Positions 11,179-26,008 of a stretch of DNA of 64,000 bases are shown piece after piece. The stretch's first letter is position 1. Every line of letters begins with the position of its first letter. The notes beneath the pieces are model-generated. The model ran no database searches. It was not told the DNA's origin and was given only the letters and a program-made list of their open reading frames with translations. The translations under genes and the position numbers were made by a program. The stretch comes from Plectrocnemia conspersa. Its lineage: Eukaryota; Arthropoda; Insecta; Trichoptera; Polycentropodidae. The stretch is from positions 62,001 to 126,000 of the forward strand of contig VTFK01000076.1 in NCBI GenBank assembly GCA_009617715.1. The letters are read 5' to 3'.

Positions 11179-13620
11179 TATATGTATTATGGAAAAAAGA
11201 ACAAATATTAGACATTTTGCCATATGATTACGAATACAGATTAATCGGAGAATGTGTTTATAAAAACGAACAAGATTTCATCTGTACGTTGAATATAAAA
11301 AAATTACAAAGTGAAGAAGAAGCCAAGGTTCATACCAACTATATTTTTGTGTTCTATAATTACATTTGCAAGAAAACTGCATTTTTATTTTCATTACATC
11401 AGAAATGGATTTCAAAGCTCAGTCAAAGTACTCTTACGACATGGCGAGTGCAAAGAACTTATCCTGAATCAGGACGATGTAATATTTATAAAATAGCTAT
11501 GAAATGTCAACATAATGTCAATCATAAATTGAAATCACCGGAAGAGAGAAAGCGAAGTCATGTTTCTAAACACACTGGATGTCCGTCAACATTAGTTTTA
11601 ACAATTAAGCGGTATGGTTTTTAATTTTCTTTTAATTCATACACAATTATATATTATTTAATTTTTTTTTTTTAGATATGTTAAGAAATCTAAAGCGAAA
11701 AAGAGAAAAGGTTCGAATCCTTCATTAATTGAATGGCCATGTTTTGTTGATTTAAAATTCACTCATAACCACCCTTTGAATACGGCAGAAGTTTTACGAT
11801 TTCGACCTTTAGGACATGAAATTAAAGAAAAGCTGGTGATGTTATTCAAAAAAGGCCATACAGCTGCATCTGCCTTAGAAAGTATTAAAATGGAATTGTT
11901 TTTAGACAATGACGATAACTATTATGAATTAGCGGCAGATAGATATTACGTTCCTACAATTTCGCAAATTCAATATTTATTTAATAACACATTCGGCGTT
12001 ACTGGATCGAAGGACGTCAATTGTGTTAGACCTACTTTGGAGGAATTGGTAAAGAACTACAATGAATCAATATCTATAGGCAGAGCAGATGTGGGAATAA
12101 TTGGTGATTGTAAATTTGTTACAATTTGCACTCCGATCATGTCTAGAGCACACAAGCTTTTGCCACAAAGCTGCCAAACTGTTATTATGGAAGCTCATGG
12201 CAATATAGACAAGAAAGGTCACAAAATATATTTCATGGTATCGCCGACACCTGCCGGAAGTATTCCTTTGGGATGTATTATTACAGATTCGGATAAATCT
12301 GAAGTTTTAATGGCCGCCTTGGCAAATTTAAAACAATGTTTCCCTGGAGATAAATCTTTTTATGGTCAGAACTATCCATACGTATTTATGATCGGTAATA
12401 ATCTAAAAGAACAAGGACCTTTAAAAACACATTGGCCTAAATCAATTTCATTATTACGTCAGTATAACATTTTAAAATGCTCGTGGAATTGGTTGAACTG
12501 TCACCAAAATGTACCTAAATTGATGCGAGAAGAAATATATCATGCTTTTAAAAATGTAATTTATTGTCCTAATGAAAAGGATTTATGTAATTTGTATACG
12601 ATCTTGGTTAGTAAATATCAAAGTGTTTTACCTAAATTTGTTTCATACTTAAATACAATGTGGCCGAATAGATCTTCGTGGTCTTCGGCTTATAGAAACA
12701 ATGTTACTATCGGTGAAAGTAGAACTTTTAATTACATCGAAACGACTTTTAAAATAATGAAAGACGGAATCTTAGAGAGAATTAAAAACTTTGATCTGAC
12801 TCAATTAGTCGATTTTATTCTTATTCATTATGAAGGATATATACGTCGGAGATTATTATTATATTTTGAAGGTAAAGTTTGTAAGCGGTTATTGTATAAA
12901 TATATACCTCCCACTTGCATAATTAATCCTAGTATGATCATACATAGCGATATTGATCCAATGTGCTATTTTGTACCAAGTGAATCCGATTACAGCATAA
13001 AATATATGGTAGATGTGAAGCATTGTATATGTTCTTGCGAAAATGGTAGAGGAGGTCGCATTTGCAAACATCTGTGTGGTGTGATAAATCATTTAGAAAC
13101 TCCCAATGATATCGTAGATGGATCACGAAATTTCAAAGATGCTTTGTATCAGATAGCTACTGGTAATGATCCGTCGGTGAATACACAAGAAGATTTGTTA
13201 ATGACACTACCACCATTTGATAATCACATTGATGTAAAAACTGAATCAGATGTTACTGATCATATTATTAGCTTATCAAATAAGGAGAATGGTAATTTAA
13301 CTAAGTTTTTTGATTGCATCAATGACGGTCTAAAGAATAAAAGTGAGCTTTTCGTGCCAGCTGTTAAAGCTATGGTTAAAACATTCACAAAGATGAAATC
13401 TGAGACTGCTTTGTTGTCAGCTATTAAGATGTTTGGCAAAAATACAAAACGTTATCCGTATAACGTTACAAATGAAGACTCAAGTATGTATTTAGTGGAT
13501 AGAAGATATAGCAAAAGGAAGAAGAGCAAACACTCAAATGGGATCCAAAAGCATTATTTGACAGTCTCGACCAAATCTAAACTGAACGACGATACAATGA
13601 ATGACCCGTTGGCTGTTTAA
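11179..13620 (+). CDS. MULE-transposase-like SWIM zinc-finger protein, probably catalytically dead
   Basis: Two exons are clear: 11179-11611 and 11676-13620, joined by a 64-bp GT-AG intron, giving about 790 aa without a break. No in-frame ATG precedes the first exon before a stop at 11109, so an upstream start exon is missing. Order of parts: a WRKY/GCM-type zinc cluster (C, C, then HNH, about 11500-11785); a MULE-like transposase region (about 12100-12900); a SWIM finger CSC-x8-CKH at 13024-13071; a basic C-terminal tail. In active relatives the core reads roughly FDATG, then MTDD, then LLCxFH. Here the equivalents are MEAHG (12187-12201), MIGNN (12388-12402) and LLRQYN (12451-12468), so two acidic catalytic positions and the Cys/His pair are replaced. 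No terminal inverted repeats were found around it. It could be a domesticated transposase acting as a DNA-binding protein, or an old copy that happens to be intact. Confidence 0.8.
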
Positions 13621-14768
13621 TGATTTTTAAATAATAAAATTATAAAATCTCATATGCTTTATTTATTTTATCCTTTAAACAAATGTTATGGCTAAAAATC
13701 GAATTTTAGTAAAAGTAAAAAATTATTGAACATAAAAAGTTTATCTTACATATAAATTTGATTTTAATATTATTTCATTTGTATTTTTCGCGCAGATTTA
13801 TATTTAATTTTAGATTTTTTTTTTCACGAAACCCGGTCTTCAAAGATATTTTAATAAAATTGCTTTGATAAAATATGAAAAAATCATTTTTGTTTACATT
13901 TTTAACATTTAAAATTTTAAGCTCTGGGAGTTTCAACAAAACATGAAAAATTCATGCTCAATTGCCATTATAGCAAGTTCACTGAGTCTAAATTAATTAA
14001 TTAAATCTATTTTATAATCTATAATTAATTTTACAGTAACTGGCAAAGAGAAAAATAATAAAAATGCTGTACACACTTCAGAGAATTCGCTATCCATACA
14101 CAAATATATTTTGAAATGAATTAATCCAAAAACTATTTTATCGACACAGATAAGTTATCATTTCTTAATACTGTTATTACTATAAACAGCTAGAAAAGTA
14201 GAGTAAGGATGCTCCGTGAATAATACGACTGTGTGATCCCGTAGTTTTAGCGATTGATTGATTATTCAATTATTCCGTATTTATTGTTAAAACGTAAAGA
14301 CATATTTTTACATACATACACTTCGAATAATGCATTACACGTGTATACAATGATATTTTGATTAAAAAATAAAATGTAAAATTTAAAGTCAAAATGTACT
14401 ACATATACATTAATGTATATGTATGTATAATAATCAAACTATAAGAATCAATCATAATAATACAATTAAAATATAGTTTCGAGTAGTTTTCCTAATCAAA
14501 AAACAATTTCAAACGATAAACTTAGCATAAATATAAAAAATCAATGGTAACATAGAAATCTTATGTCTTATAAAATGTTGTATTGAAAAAGTAATTGTAT
14601 AGTGTAATCAATAATTTATTTTTCTTCTAAAATTCAAAAATATCGACATGTCTAGTAGTATCATATAGTGAACGTATAATGAAACTGATACTTGTATTAA
14701 TTGTTTTAGCTATTGTGTGAATTAAGATTAATTCCCTATAAATTCCCACAACCCACATTTATCTAACG

Positions 14769-14963
14769 GGTGATTCAGCACCATGCATCAAATCAACAAA
14801 TAAAAAAATCAACAACAAGTACAATCATATGACTCCACGTGCTTTCGATTGTTTATCGGTAATTGCTCATTGTGGATAATAAACCAATTAAGTTTTTTTC
14901 TTAACGTTTGCCTTTTAGCCAATTTTCTTTTGCGGTACGTGGGTCTCATGGAGTCGAATCACC
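14769..14963. repeat. Possible MITE of 195 bp with 17-bp terminal inverted repeats
   Basis: The left end GGTGATTCAGCACCATG matches the reverse complement of the right end (GGTGATTCGACTCCATG) at 14 of 17 positions. A further GACTCCACGTG-like inverted pair lies inside. There is no coding content and no clear target-site duplication. Confidence 0.45.
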
Positions 14964-17900
14964 TACTCATACGTTTAACTTCAATAAAAACACACCCACG
15001 TAAAACTGCCGCCGTTTAACTTAAAAAGGTTGACAATTTAATTGCACAATTTAGGATTATATCCTTCAACAAAACAATTGGTCAAAAGTGGACATTTGCA
15101 GTTAATCCGATAAATTCATTAGACGTGTACATAAATGAGAGAATTGTACGTGTATTTTTCAGAACCATTAAAACGTTAGGATTGGCTTGTTCAAGAAACC
15201 GTGAATAATGGTTCTGTACTCATTTTCATCTTAATAATTGGGAAAGGAATTGTAAGTAGTCATAAAAAAATGTATACATAACAATATGACGGTCAAGAAA
15301 CTGCACATGCTAGATTTATGAATAATTCATGTATTTTCGAAATTCGATGTAATTAAAATTGTACATGAAAGTGTATTATAAGAAATTATGATAATAAATA
15401 TAATATTTATAGTTTACTGTATAAGGAATTATCTTAATATTGCATCTAAAATATTAACACCTACGATATAATTACAGAATATAAAATAAAAAATATGTAA
15501 TATAGCTAGCAATACTATTAATACATACCATTTATTGTTTATGGCTTCATTATTATAAGCTATGAAATTAGCCTATAAAAAACTTAGTTCTTATATAAAA
15601 TATACCAAAACTGTTCGTTACTATGTCACTATTTTAGAATAAATTGACCATTTTTTTAACGATTACTTATATTAGATATATTTTAGTAATTAATAAATAA
15701 ATATTGTTTGCCTGAAAATAATAATATAAAAACACTAACATCACAAACATTTACCTCGAGGAAAATCAGATGTAATTTATCAAGCAAATAATATATATAC
15801 AATTAAAAGTCATATTCTACAGAAGCCGCTGTATCCCTTAAAAAAATGACATCATCTGGGAATCCTAGCGCTATAAATAATGCTTAAAGTTTCAATGCCA
15901 CTGTCGCCAAAATAATACATAGTTACCTCATTTAGAGGTGTGTAACATTACATGTTCATATCAGCAGACGATACAATTATTTATGGTGGCCATCCCTAAA
16001 AATGTCGAGCGAGGATTAATAAATTTTTAAAACATGGCTTTTGGATTAATCTCTCAAATATATTTTTGAAGAATTGCTGAAATTCATTGATTATCATTAA
16101 GCTTCTTCAATATATTGTCAGTAAGCTTAGCAGGTGAAAAACCCATAAGATTATTCCTTCACTTCGATATAGATAAATCGAATCACTTTTGTTCATTAGA
16201 TCGATCTAAAATACTGGCAAACACAAATACTTTTTGCTTTGCATTAACAATTTTATTTACCAAGAGGCAAATGATCAACTATCATCGACTGCGCTGCAGA
16301 ATGGTGTACAATGGGCTCCCCATAAGTAGACCTGTTAATTATAACAATATCTTTCTATGACTTACTACATTGAACACGTTGAATTCAATTAAAACTACGT
16401 ATTGGAGTGTAGCGTTTTATTTACAGTTAATTTTAGATATGTATAGTGTTTTGAGAACCAACGACTAGACCACCGGCAATCGGCAGGAACCAAGCAGGTA
16501 CAAAGTTAATTATTTTACCAATCTTACGCATCAAAAACGTTATAAACCAAATGCTCACGGCAATTCAAATGCAAACGCTATTGTAGTGACAGCACATTGG
16601 AATGCGAAATGACAAGTTGCTCTGTTGCCAAATCTTAAATTTGTTAATGTTCATACAAAATAAAAATGGACCAGTAAGAAAACAATGGGATAATAACAAA
16701 TCCAAATACACCCCAAAATCTTCATAATTACGAAACGTATTTACGCAGATACATAGCGCCTAAAATGACTTTTTCATTAGGAATTCGCTTCCGCCGACAC
16801 TTCATCAAGAACCTCCATCTGATGTTCCCGACTTCAGATCACTATCACACCAGTTCAGGACTGTATCTAAGCACATAAATATTTTTTTCTAGTATGAATG
16901 ATTATGAACCGATATTATTTTTTTTTAGCGATCAAGTGTTGCATTAATACATATACCTTATTTTAAAGATTGTTTGAGTTTTTGTTAGATTTGTGGCACA
17001 AAAAATAACGACTATTTAAATAATTTTTATTGGCTTAGTTTTTAAGTCTAGCTACATTTGGCCGTAAAGCGAAATTTATAATGTTTGACTTAGACATCAA
17101 GAAAAAAATATCAATTATACCTATACCTGGTTCTAAAAAAAATTACTCAGGAAGTAAAACCACTTTTAAATAAACCACAAAAATATCAATTAAAAGTTCG
17201 GGGACTTTCTGAACAGCCCACGAATTTGGCATATTGGTAATAGTGATTAATAGTTAATTAATTACTGTTGATTCATAATGGGTCGATCGCTTTATTTTTT
17301 TATTTTGTCATAAATCTAACTTTTCAAACGTACGTTAACCTTGAAAACAACCAGTCGTTCATTGAGTCGTCGGAAGTCTGATTCTTGAACCAAAAAGTAG
17401 TTATGATGAGCGACAGTCCGTGACCATGGCAACTCATCCGTGGAAGCTGATCGAGCGATGAAGTTCGATTGAGATAAATCTATGTTGAAACGGTTATTGA
17501 CATGACTTAAATTCTAATTATGAACATAAATTATTTTAATGGAATAATGTGATGCGAATGAGATTGTGCTAATTACATATACCGTAATGATATTACTTTT
17601 AGATATTTATAGAAAATATTAGGTGTGCAGATATAATTTTTTTTGAACTAAAAACTCAGTTTAAAACTAAAAATTTGAGCTATAATAAGTTTTAATACAA
17701 AAAGAAAATTATTCTGAATGCTTGACCATTAATGGAAATTGTGCATCATAAAAAAGTTATCTATAAATTTTAATGCAGTGGTTCTCAACCTGAGCATATG
17801 ATTTATAGACATATTTTAAGTAAGATTTGATTGCATTTAAACTATCAAACAAAAGTACAGTTAGGATTACTTCAAATTTGAGTTTATATGTTTTCTTGAC

Positions 17901-18601
17901 AAAGATGGAATTGAAAATCCTTGATATATTTTACGTCCAAAAAAACTACAAAACGAGAACATTTCGCAAAAATACATCTAGTGAATTTTGAAGACTTATT
18001 GAAAATGTTAAGATTACGGATTATTAATTATCAAAAACTCACTCATTTAAGTCTCCTATAAATTGCCTTATAAATCAATATATATAATCGAAAATTCAAA
18101 ATGAACATCAAGTTTAAAACCATCTGATTAACATGTGTTGTGCCGTTAAATTTGCCAGAGTTGTTCATGGGTTTTGAAAGAAGATACAAATTACCAAAAT
18201 ACCTTTGTCCAATGACGTCATAATGATATTTTGAAACAACTTATGGAGGTAATTAATAAAGTGGCTCAGCCTTTTGGACTTTAATTGAACGAAAATACTG
18301 ATTAAGAGCAATTTTAATTTTTAAACTTTTAGTCTTATTGAGGTACATTAAATAATAAAATAAAATATGGCTCATGAGGATTTTATTAAGGGGGAGTTTT
18401 TGTCAAGAAAAAAGGTAAGATAATTTTTGTAATTTATATTTAATTAAAAATTTTAAGGGGGGGTCCAAACTATTCATACCCCCCCCTTCGCTACGTCACT
18501 GTGCATGACAAGCTGCAATTAATGGATGCTAATTAGTATTACAGCATCACAAAAAGAGGCAATCGCGTCGTCTTACAGTCTAAAAATAACTATTAAATAA
18601 A

Positions 18602-18679
18602 AACTTATAGTGAAACGAATTTTTTAATAATATTATAATAAACTTATAGTGAAACGAATTTTTTAATAATATTTTAATT
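18602..18679. repeat. Two-copy tandem duplication, 39-bp period
   Basis: AACTTATAGTGAAACGAATT begins at 18602 and again at 18641, followed in both by the same T/A run. This is a simple recent local duplication. Confidence 0.85.
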
Positions 18680-21600
18680 ATAATATAAGGATATTTTTTT
18701 GAAATAAACAACATTATATTAAGTAATAATTAATACGTTTCAGTAAAACTTTTCGCTGCTTTTTGCGAGTTTCCTATCCTAAAATTATACCTAACTGTTT
18801 CACGCGAGTAAATAACAGTGTTGAAACGTACCTATCCCAAGAAATTACATTTGATGATAGAATCGTGGCAAAAGACAAACAATCATTGCCATAATGAGTC
18901 ATTCAATTCGCAAACATTTTTTTTGCGTCCGTCACGCTCGCATTCCCTGTAATCATGTTCTGTTTTTGCCTTTTTCGCGTTAGCAAAGAACAATCGTGTC
19001 TTTGATTCGATCCAGACATTATGAACAATTCAGTCGTATCACTACTCCCAAAAAGTATTTAACAATTAATTCTAAAAATAATTAACAAGCAAAAAGCGAT
19101 TTTTTATAAATAAATATGAGGAAATGAAACAATAAAAAAATAGATACAACCCAATATCTTAATTAAAACAAGATTGATATTTTTTATTTAAGTCATTAAT
19201 TTTCCTGTATATTGAAAGCCAACATTTATAATGTCATTAGTGATGATTGCGCAATTAATATTTTTGACTTGTTAATTTGTAATAAGTGTTGCGTTCAAAG
19301 TTAATCTTATAACGATCAAGATCCATATTTTTTATTGTACTGTTATTATTTTTAATTATTAAATAAATATTACGTAAATTGCTATATAACCGCAATGAGA
19401 TGTGGTAGTTATGTAATAATTTTAGTACGTCACAAAAAATAGAAGCAATCACAATATAAATCGATCAATGGTTAAATGCATTGCAATATATTTTATTGGA
19501 TTATTATAGACAAAGCTAGCTACTAATAGCAAAATAGAATTACTGTTAAATAATTAAAATTTATTTATTTTTTATCAAAATATAATTTAAAGTGATACTA
19601 AGAAACCTAATTGATTAAACAGGACATCCGTTTTTGCAACGGCTTCATTGCGAATAGAAGTTTCAAATGTCTAAAAAGGCATCAAATTTCTGAAGTTATT
19701 ATGTAGTGGAATTAATAAGATACTCAAAGAAATAACCATTAATAAAAATTAAAATAGAAATATTATTAGCTGTGCACACATGTTTGTGATATATAACACA
19801 AACAACGTTGATAGTTTTACTTTATTTTTACAAAAGAACAAATTACACAGTTGCCTGTACACTCATACTCATATAATCACGTCTTCAGAGCGTTCCAACA
19901 ATTTAACTCGCTTGAAAATTAACTACTGCTTCTCAACCTGTTTTATTTAATTAAAATTAAAATAGTATGACATAGATTCATAATTGTTTGTTTATTAACA
20001 AAATGTATTATTTGTATAAATGCTAATAAAATAAAGAAACCAATGTTTGAGAAGCTTACGACAAGGCGTTCATAAATTAATCAGTTGCTAACAACTCCAA
20101 TACGGTACAGTCATATAAATGTATGCATATGCATTAAACCTAATTACACTTGCTATATTTTACGATTTTATTTTAAGATCAGTTAATTTTTTAATTTAAT
20201 TTTTATTTGCATATTTATTATACTTAAATATTTGTATTTATACAAAATATACATAGATCTTAGATGATTTAAATATGACAGGATGCGTGACTCATCCTGT
20301 TTTTCTATTTCATTCGTTTAATTGAACTTTTTTTATCAAAAGGTGTAATCAACGTTTAGATACTTAACTGCGTTATAATATTGGTCATTTCCACTACACA
20401 TTAATATGGGCAGCTCTGAGATTTTCTTATATTTCCTGTCAATTACATTCATATTATACTGAAGTTATTGAAGGGGTTGTAACCTATATTTTATTTTATT
20501 TTTGATAATAATTGAAACAAATAAGCAATACTTATTGACTTATTCAGAATATCACTTTCATAATATTTATTTTTCCACGTGAACTTTCTGTGAAGTAGAG
20601 ATGGTTAGCCCACGATTATTATTAGTACCTACTTTATAAAATAAAAAAACATTTTCTTAACATAATATGATAGAATACATTGCCTAGAAACAAGTACTTA
20701 CTTATATATTTACTAGTTTCATTAATCAATTAACTGTAACAAAAATGTCTATCCATCAATTGCTAATATAAATAGATATGCTAAATATAGGTTGTACAGT
20801 TAAATTGGTAAATATTATTTTTGACGATCTATAATTTTTCTAAATGTACTTTCAAGCCTAGATAATGTCTCGTAGAGCTATAATATATTTTTAAAATGAT
20901 GAGTATACATGCCGAAAGGAATCCCGATGGCTCACTGCTCCCCTTGTCCATTCATGCGAAACTCCTCGAATTACACACCATGATCACTCCTTATGGTCAT
21001 GGTATCACGTTTTCAATCTTCGCTGTTACATCGGCTGACCAAAGACGATTTGTCATATCACAGTATCTAGCTAATTGCGACACGAAATAATCAACACTAT
21101 CTAAACTAAAAGTCCCATTAGTTACTTAATTTTTTCGCAAACACTTTGACCTTCGCGTGTGTGTCAGTCAACCATATAATATCCAGAAGACACACCTTTG
21201 AGACCTTATGGTCTGGAACACGAAATTTGGCACAGTTTGACCACCACGCCTGCTTTTCACAGAGCATGGATATTAGAGAGGACACGCCTCATTTCGAGTT
21301 ACAGGGTGGGCATCTATATATACCTATATTATTACTATTGTTTGCTTTGGGAGCAGACTTTGTGTCATGACGCTAATTATAGAGCATTCCAAAAATGGCA
21401 TTCATCATCATCTTCTACTCGTTATGTGCTTTAAAAGGTCGGACGTGTGATGAAAAACAGATCTTCGTATGTCAAAAACAGAAGAGTACATATCAGATGT
21501 ATAATACTATAAATACAAAACATGGAAATAAATTATATATTTTATCTACTTATTTTAATAATGCCAAGACATTCTAAGAAATCAACAGTGACTCAAACTG

Positions 21601-22229
21601 TTTGTTAGCTTTAAAAGTGAGAAACAGATTTCTGGAATATATAATAGTTAGCGGTTAAAGTGGTTTGGCTTAAACGTTGATTATTATATATTAAATTAAT
21701 ATTAATTTAATTTTGACCTTGTGTTTATCTACTCAAATAAAAGTAAAAATATGTATTCATTTCCATATTTCTTAAAAAGATATCACACATCTCAAATTGG
21801 GTACAAATGTAGTTTCTAAATTAGCTCAGTATTCCTCTTCTAACGCTTATCTTTACAGATAATTTTCTAATTACCTATTCATATTGCTAGTTATGTACGT
21901 GTATATATTTTATTGTCATTTTTTTAAATATTTTAGAAATAATTCCTTACATCATATTTAGATAAAAATATGAATATTTACAAGTACTTTTCCTTTTACA
22001 CAAACATTTTTAGGGATTCACACAATTTTTTGATGTATTAGAAACAATTACTTTCGTCTTATAATTTATAAGATTTATATTTTTTATAAATCTTATAAAT
22101 TATATGTAATAATTTTAAATTTATTTTTTAAGTACTTAATTGTATTGTCTAATTTATTTATTTATTTAAATTAAATTTAGACCTTTGTGAGTTCAATACA
22201 CAAAAAATATATCACATAATATAAAAAAA

Positions 22230-22870
22230 ATCGGACCAGCTCCTCGTAGTTGATATTAAACAGATCAATGCGTATTGCCAGCATATTAAGGAAATGGGTG
22301 GCGACACCAATAGGCGAGTCAGCAATTGCGGACGTCATCAAAAGAGGACGCAATCATGATTCAGTAGTTTGAAGAAATGCTTAGCGACATACAACTTTCT
22401 GCGGGAACTCAGCGAATTGCATCCCAACGTTCCTAAAAGAAAGGCGCTGGGATAAAAAAACGGTACTTACTTAGTATCTCAATAACCTTTTCTGAACTTG
22501 TTCGATTAAGAGTGAGTATTTGGTTATTCGGGAATTTCAAATTATACAGGACGAGAATAATTGCCGGTATGTCAAAGGCAAATATGTCTCTCATAACAAA
22601 GCACCTGGAAGATTTATCGCAGACGTCGTTTACGCGTAGAGAGAACCTCCACTTGCTTTCAAAAGTGATTCTGAGATCTTTAGTGGAAGTTTCTTTAACC
22701 AAAATGTTCCCACCAAGATCGCAAGAATATTCTGATGGCGTATGAAATTGAGAAAATTACACAGTATTGCACTTTCTGACACTAAAGGGCAGATGGTTGA
22801 CGGAAGCCCATCTCCATCGAGAATCTAAATCACCTGTAGAGGGAAGAGTCTGCAACTGATCAAATGTAAT
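22230..22870 (-). mobile_element. Non-LTR retrotransposon reverse-transcriptase fragment
   Basis: On the minus strand the translation near 22830-22560 reads W-x-SVNHLPFSVRKC, then TKDLRITFESKWRFSLRVND and VCDKSSRCFVMRD. This fits the C-terminal reverse-transcriptase/thumb region of jockey/CR1-type elements (W..W.L.FN..KC, then KDLG..D..L.F..H). The copy is interrupted by stops and frame changes. Its 5' and 3' ends are not definable. Confidence 0.65.
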
Positions 22871-25800
22871 GCATTCAACAGAAAAAACACAATATCAAAA
22901 TTAATCATTATTTGCTATTTTATAAATATTATAATAAGTACCATTAACGTAAAATGTTATTCATGTAAATTTATATTTAATTAAATAAATTCTATTTGCA
23001 TTAAAATGCTACTAGAATTTATTTAATATTTAAAAGTAATTAAAACGAATGTTATACAAGTATATAGCTATCATTTTTCAATTCATATTCCTTTAGTAAA
23101 AGCATCGTGAGTCACCCAAGATTGGTAAGATGCAATTACATTTGATTAGTTAGTAAAAAACGTATACAACAATGTATTCAATATAATTGGAGATATTGTG
23201 TTTCTGTTACATTCAATTATACATACTTATACTAAAATAACGAATCATAAACAAACTACCCATATTTAAGAGCGATCTCAATCATCGATCCGAATAAAAG
23301 TCCAATCTTCCGTGACCAGACGACCTATGATTCTATTCGATATTTTTTATTATATTATATCTATAATTCCGGTTATACGGTTTTGTTCCGCCATTATAGA
23401 CGCATATTAAGCAGTTAAGAATAAATATAATAATTACAAAATAAATACTTAATTTAGGAATTTATAAATAAATACTAATATAGCAATCGATGATATGGAA
23501 TAATATTTTTTTTTTTTAAATATAAATATGCATATACATTTAATCTTAAAAATAGAAAGAAAATATATATCTGGCGAATATAATCAAATCTATTAAGAGG
23601 AACCGTAACAATACGTTCATAAGAAGATACAGGACTTCCAGGGTTGAGTAACTGTAATGGTATTTATCGTTTTTCATGGTAAACAACATGGTAAAGCAAG
23701 AAAGAGTGTCTGAATGGTTTATTTTACCACATAAATATTATGGTTGCGTGTCACGGTAGCAGAGCTTTTCAGGCGTGAATTTCTATTTAGTAACTTTTTG
23801 TACAAAATAGAGCTTACGATACTATACGTAGGATGCTTATAAACATATTTTTACAAAAAAAAATAAAAATATTTTAATAATGCATCAGGTTATTTGATCA
23901 TTAAAGAAGCAACATGTACTATAATAATTAAAAAATATTTAATATCAAGTCATACAAAAAAACTTTTGTAAATCTATCAATAAACTTTTCTTGATTGCAT
24001 ATAGAAACTACATATGAAGCGAATTTGATAATGTTTTATATTATAGTAGGAGGTAATAAAAATCGAATTGATGCAAATGTATAGCGAATGAGCTTTTTTA
24101 TGGCATAATATAAGTTTATGTGAGTTCTCGATTGTATGATGTATTCTTTGCCCTTTTATATGAATTCCATAATAATATGGATGCATTATATTTAAGTTTA
24201 TGTTTATATATGTATTTAGATAGTTGTTTTTTTGCCTACTAAATGGTAATAAAATATTGTGTAGAGAATCACAGAATTCTTTCTTATTTATTTATTACTT
24301 ATAAAATATTACAATGCTTAATTTATTCATATTTATGAATTAAAACAACAATGAAAATTAAAAAAAAATAAACATTAAATTTTTAAACACGAAAAAACGC
24401 AAATATCTAAACCCTTTGTGGTAAAATATTTTTTTTCTAATATTGATTATTTACTATCTAAAATACGATTTAATTTAGTCAACTATGTCACGATTACTTG
24501 GTCAGCTATGAATTATTATGTTAAGCTTAGAAAAACTCTCGTATCTATTACAACGAATCAAGTGCAAATTAAGCAATTGTGCTCACTTATAAATTTATGT
24601 ATAAAAAACTGTTTTATAAAAAGATAGGTATCACAGTTACGTAAAACGTAACTTTTGCCGTGCTGTAATAGGTCATCGAATATCAGATAAAGGCTACCAT
24701 TTTGGTATAAAATGTACATAAATAAAACCCGTTTAAAAATCATTAAATTAAATGTTTTTCTCTCCATATTTTCAACTAATAAAAATCACGACATATTAAT
24801 ATATATGTAATTATATTTAAAAAGTGTTAATCTTAAATTGTATGAACTTTTAGAATATTGTTGTATTTAACAGACACAAGGTTGTTAGGTTACTAAATTT
24901 TTTTCATTATTTTATAATAAAAATGTCATATTATAATATTCATAATAAATTAATTTTAAACTACATTTGAGTAACATCGAAAGAAATTTTATGAATAATC
25001 TAGCTTCAAATTAGGCCATTGAATCAAAGATGGAAATGAAGAAAATAAGAAAAAAAATATTATGAGTGTAAAAAATGTTGTTAAGGAATAGAAACTGCTC
25101 GTAAACTAATTAATGCTTTTTTTGCAATTTATGTTACGATGGAATTCTGAAAAAATTATGAAAAAAGCATTTATTCGTAGATTTCAACTATTCGATTATA
25201 TTCGTAATTTTCGAGAACACTAAAAAAGGTCACTTCGGACATTTTTGTTTGAGAAGGACGTCTGATCACCTTGATTAAAGTAATAGTAATTTAACAGTTC
25301 TGGATTACTAATGAGAATAAAGAAAAAGTGCCGTACCAAATAAATAAAAAAACGAAGTTTATTCTACGTTGCTTTACATAACAAAGACGATCTATTTATT
25401 GATCGTATTGTAGCGTGTAACAAAAAATGGTCTACGCTTGGTGTTTTTCATTCACTACCTATTTAATTCCTGGAAAAAAATATTACAGAGAAATTGCCAA
25501 AAAATCGACAAAACTCACTGTCTAACCTGAGTTTCATAAGACAACATTTTTTAATTTATAAATTAATATTGTGCAACAATTCTGAATCACTTCCATTTAC
25601 ATTTTGTATAATATTTGTTCTTGTCTGCATCTAAAAAAACAGTTGTATTATAAAATTGGGTTAGACTCTAGATTCTGAACATTATAGCTGGACCAGAGTT
25701 GACGTGAAGAGAGAATCGGTTGTTTTTTGGTATTCTCCGTCTCTAGTGATGGTAGGTTTGTGTTTAGATGAACTCTATTGTGTCCAATTCAGAGAAATCA

Positions 25801-26008
25801 AATGGAAATTCTTGCTGGAAATGTTGTTAGAGGCGAATTCCAACTAAAAGTGTGGATATAAGAGCTATGTATCTGCTTTTATACGTATGGTCCATCTGCA
25901 GGAGATCAATCGTCAGCACGTCTATGTTCAGTTTCTTCAGCGGTTTCATTGGCATGCAATACAGTATAGCATGTAATTGGTCGTCAGTGCGCCATTATTT
26001 TCTTTTTC

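Noticed and set aside
11711..11721. GGTTCGAATCC, a tRNA B-box-like word
   Set aside because: It lies inside the coding exon of the SWIM protein (KRKGSNPS) and no A box or cloverleaf fits around it.
16115..16360. 81-codon open frame
   Set aside because: No recognisable domain, no promoter or splice context, and AT-driven composition.
17776..18501. CAGTGGTTCTCAACC at 17776 and CTACGTCACTG at 18501 as ends of one hAT element
   Set aside because: Beyond CAGTG the ends do not match each other, no 8-bp duplication is present and no transposase is seen between; they may be ends of two different old repeats.
20896..21434. Several short plus-strand frames in a GC-richer patch
   Set aside because: They overlap in different frames and show no homology; at most an old repeat.
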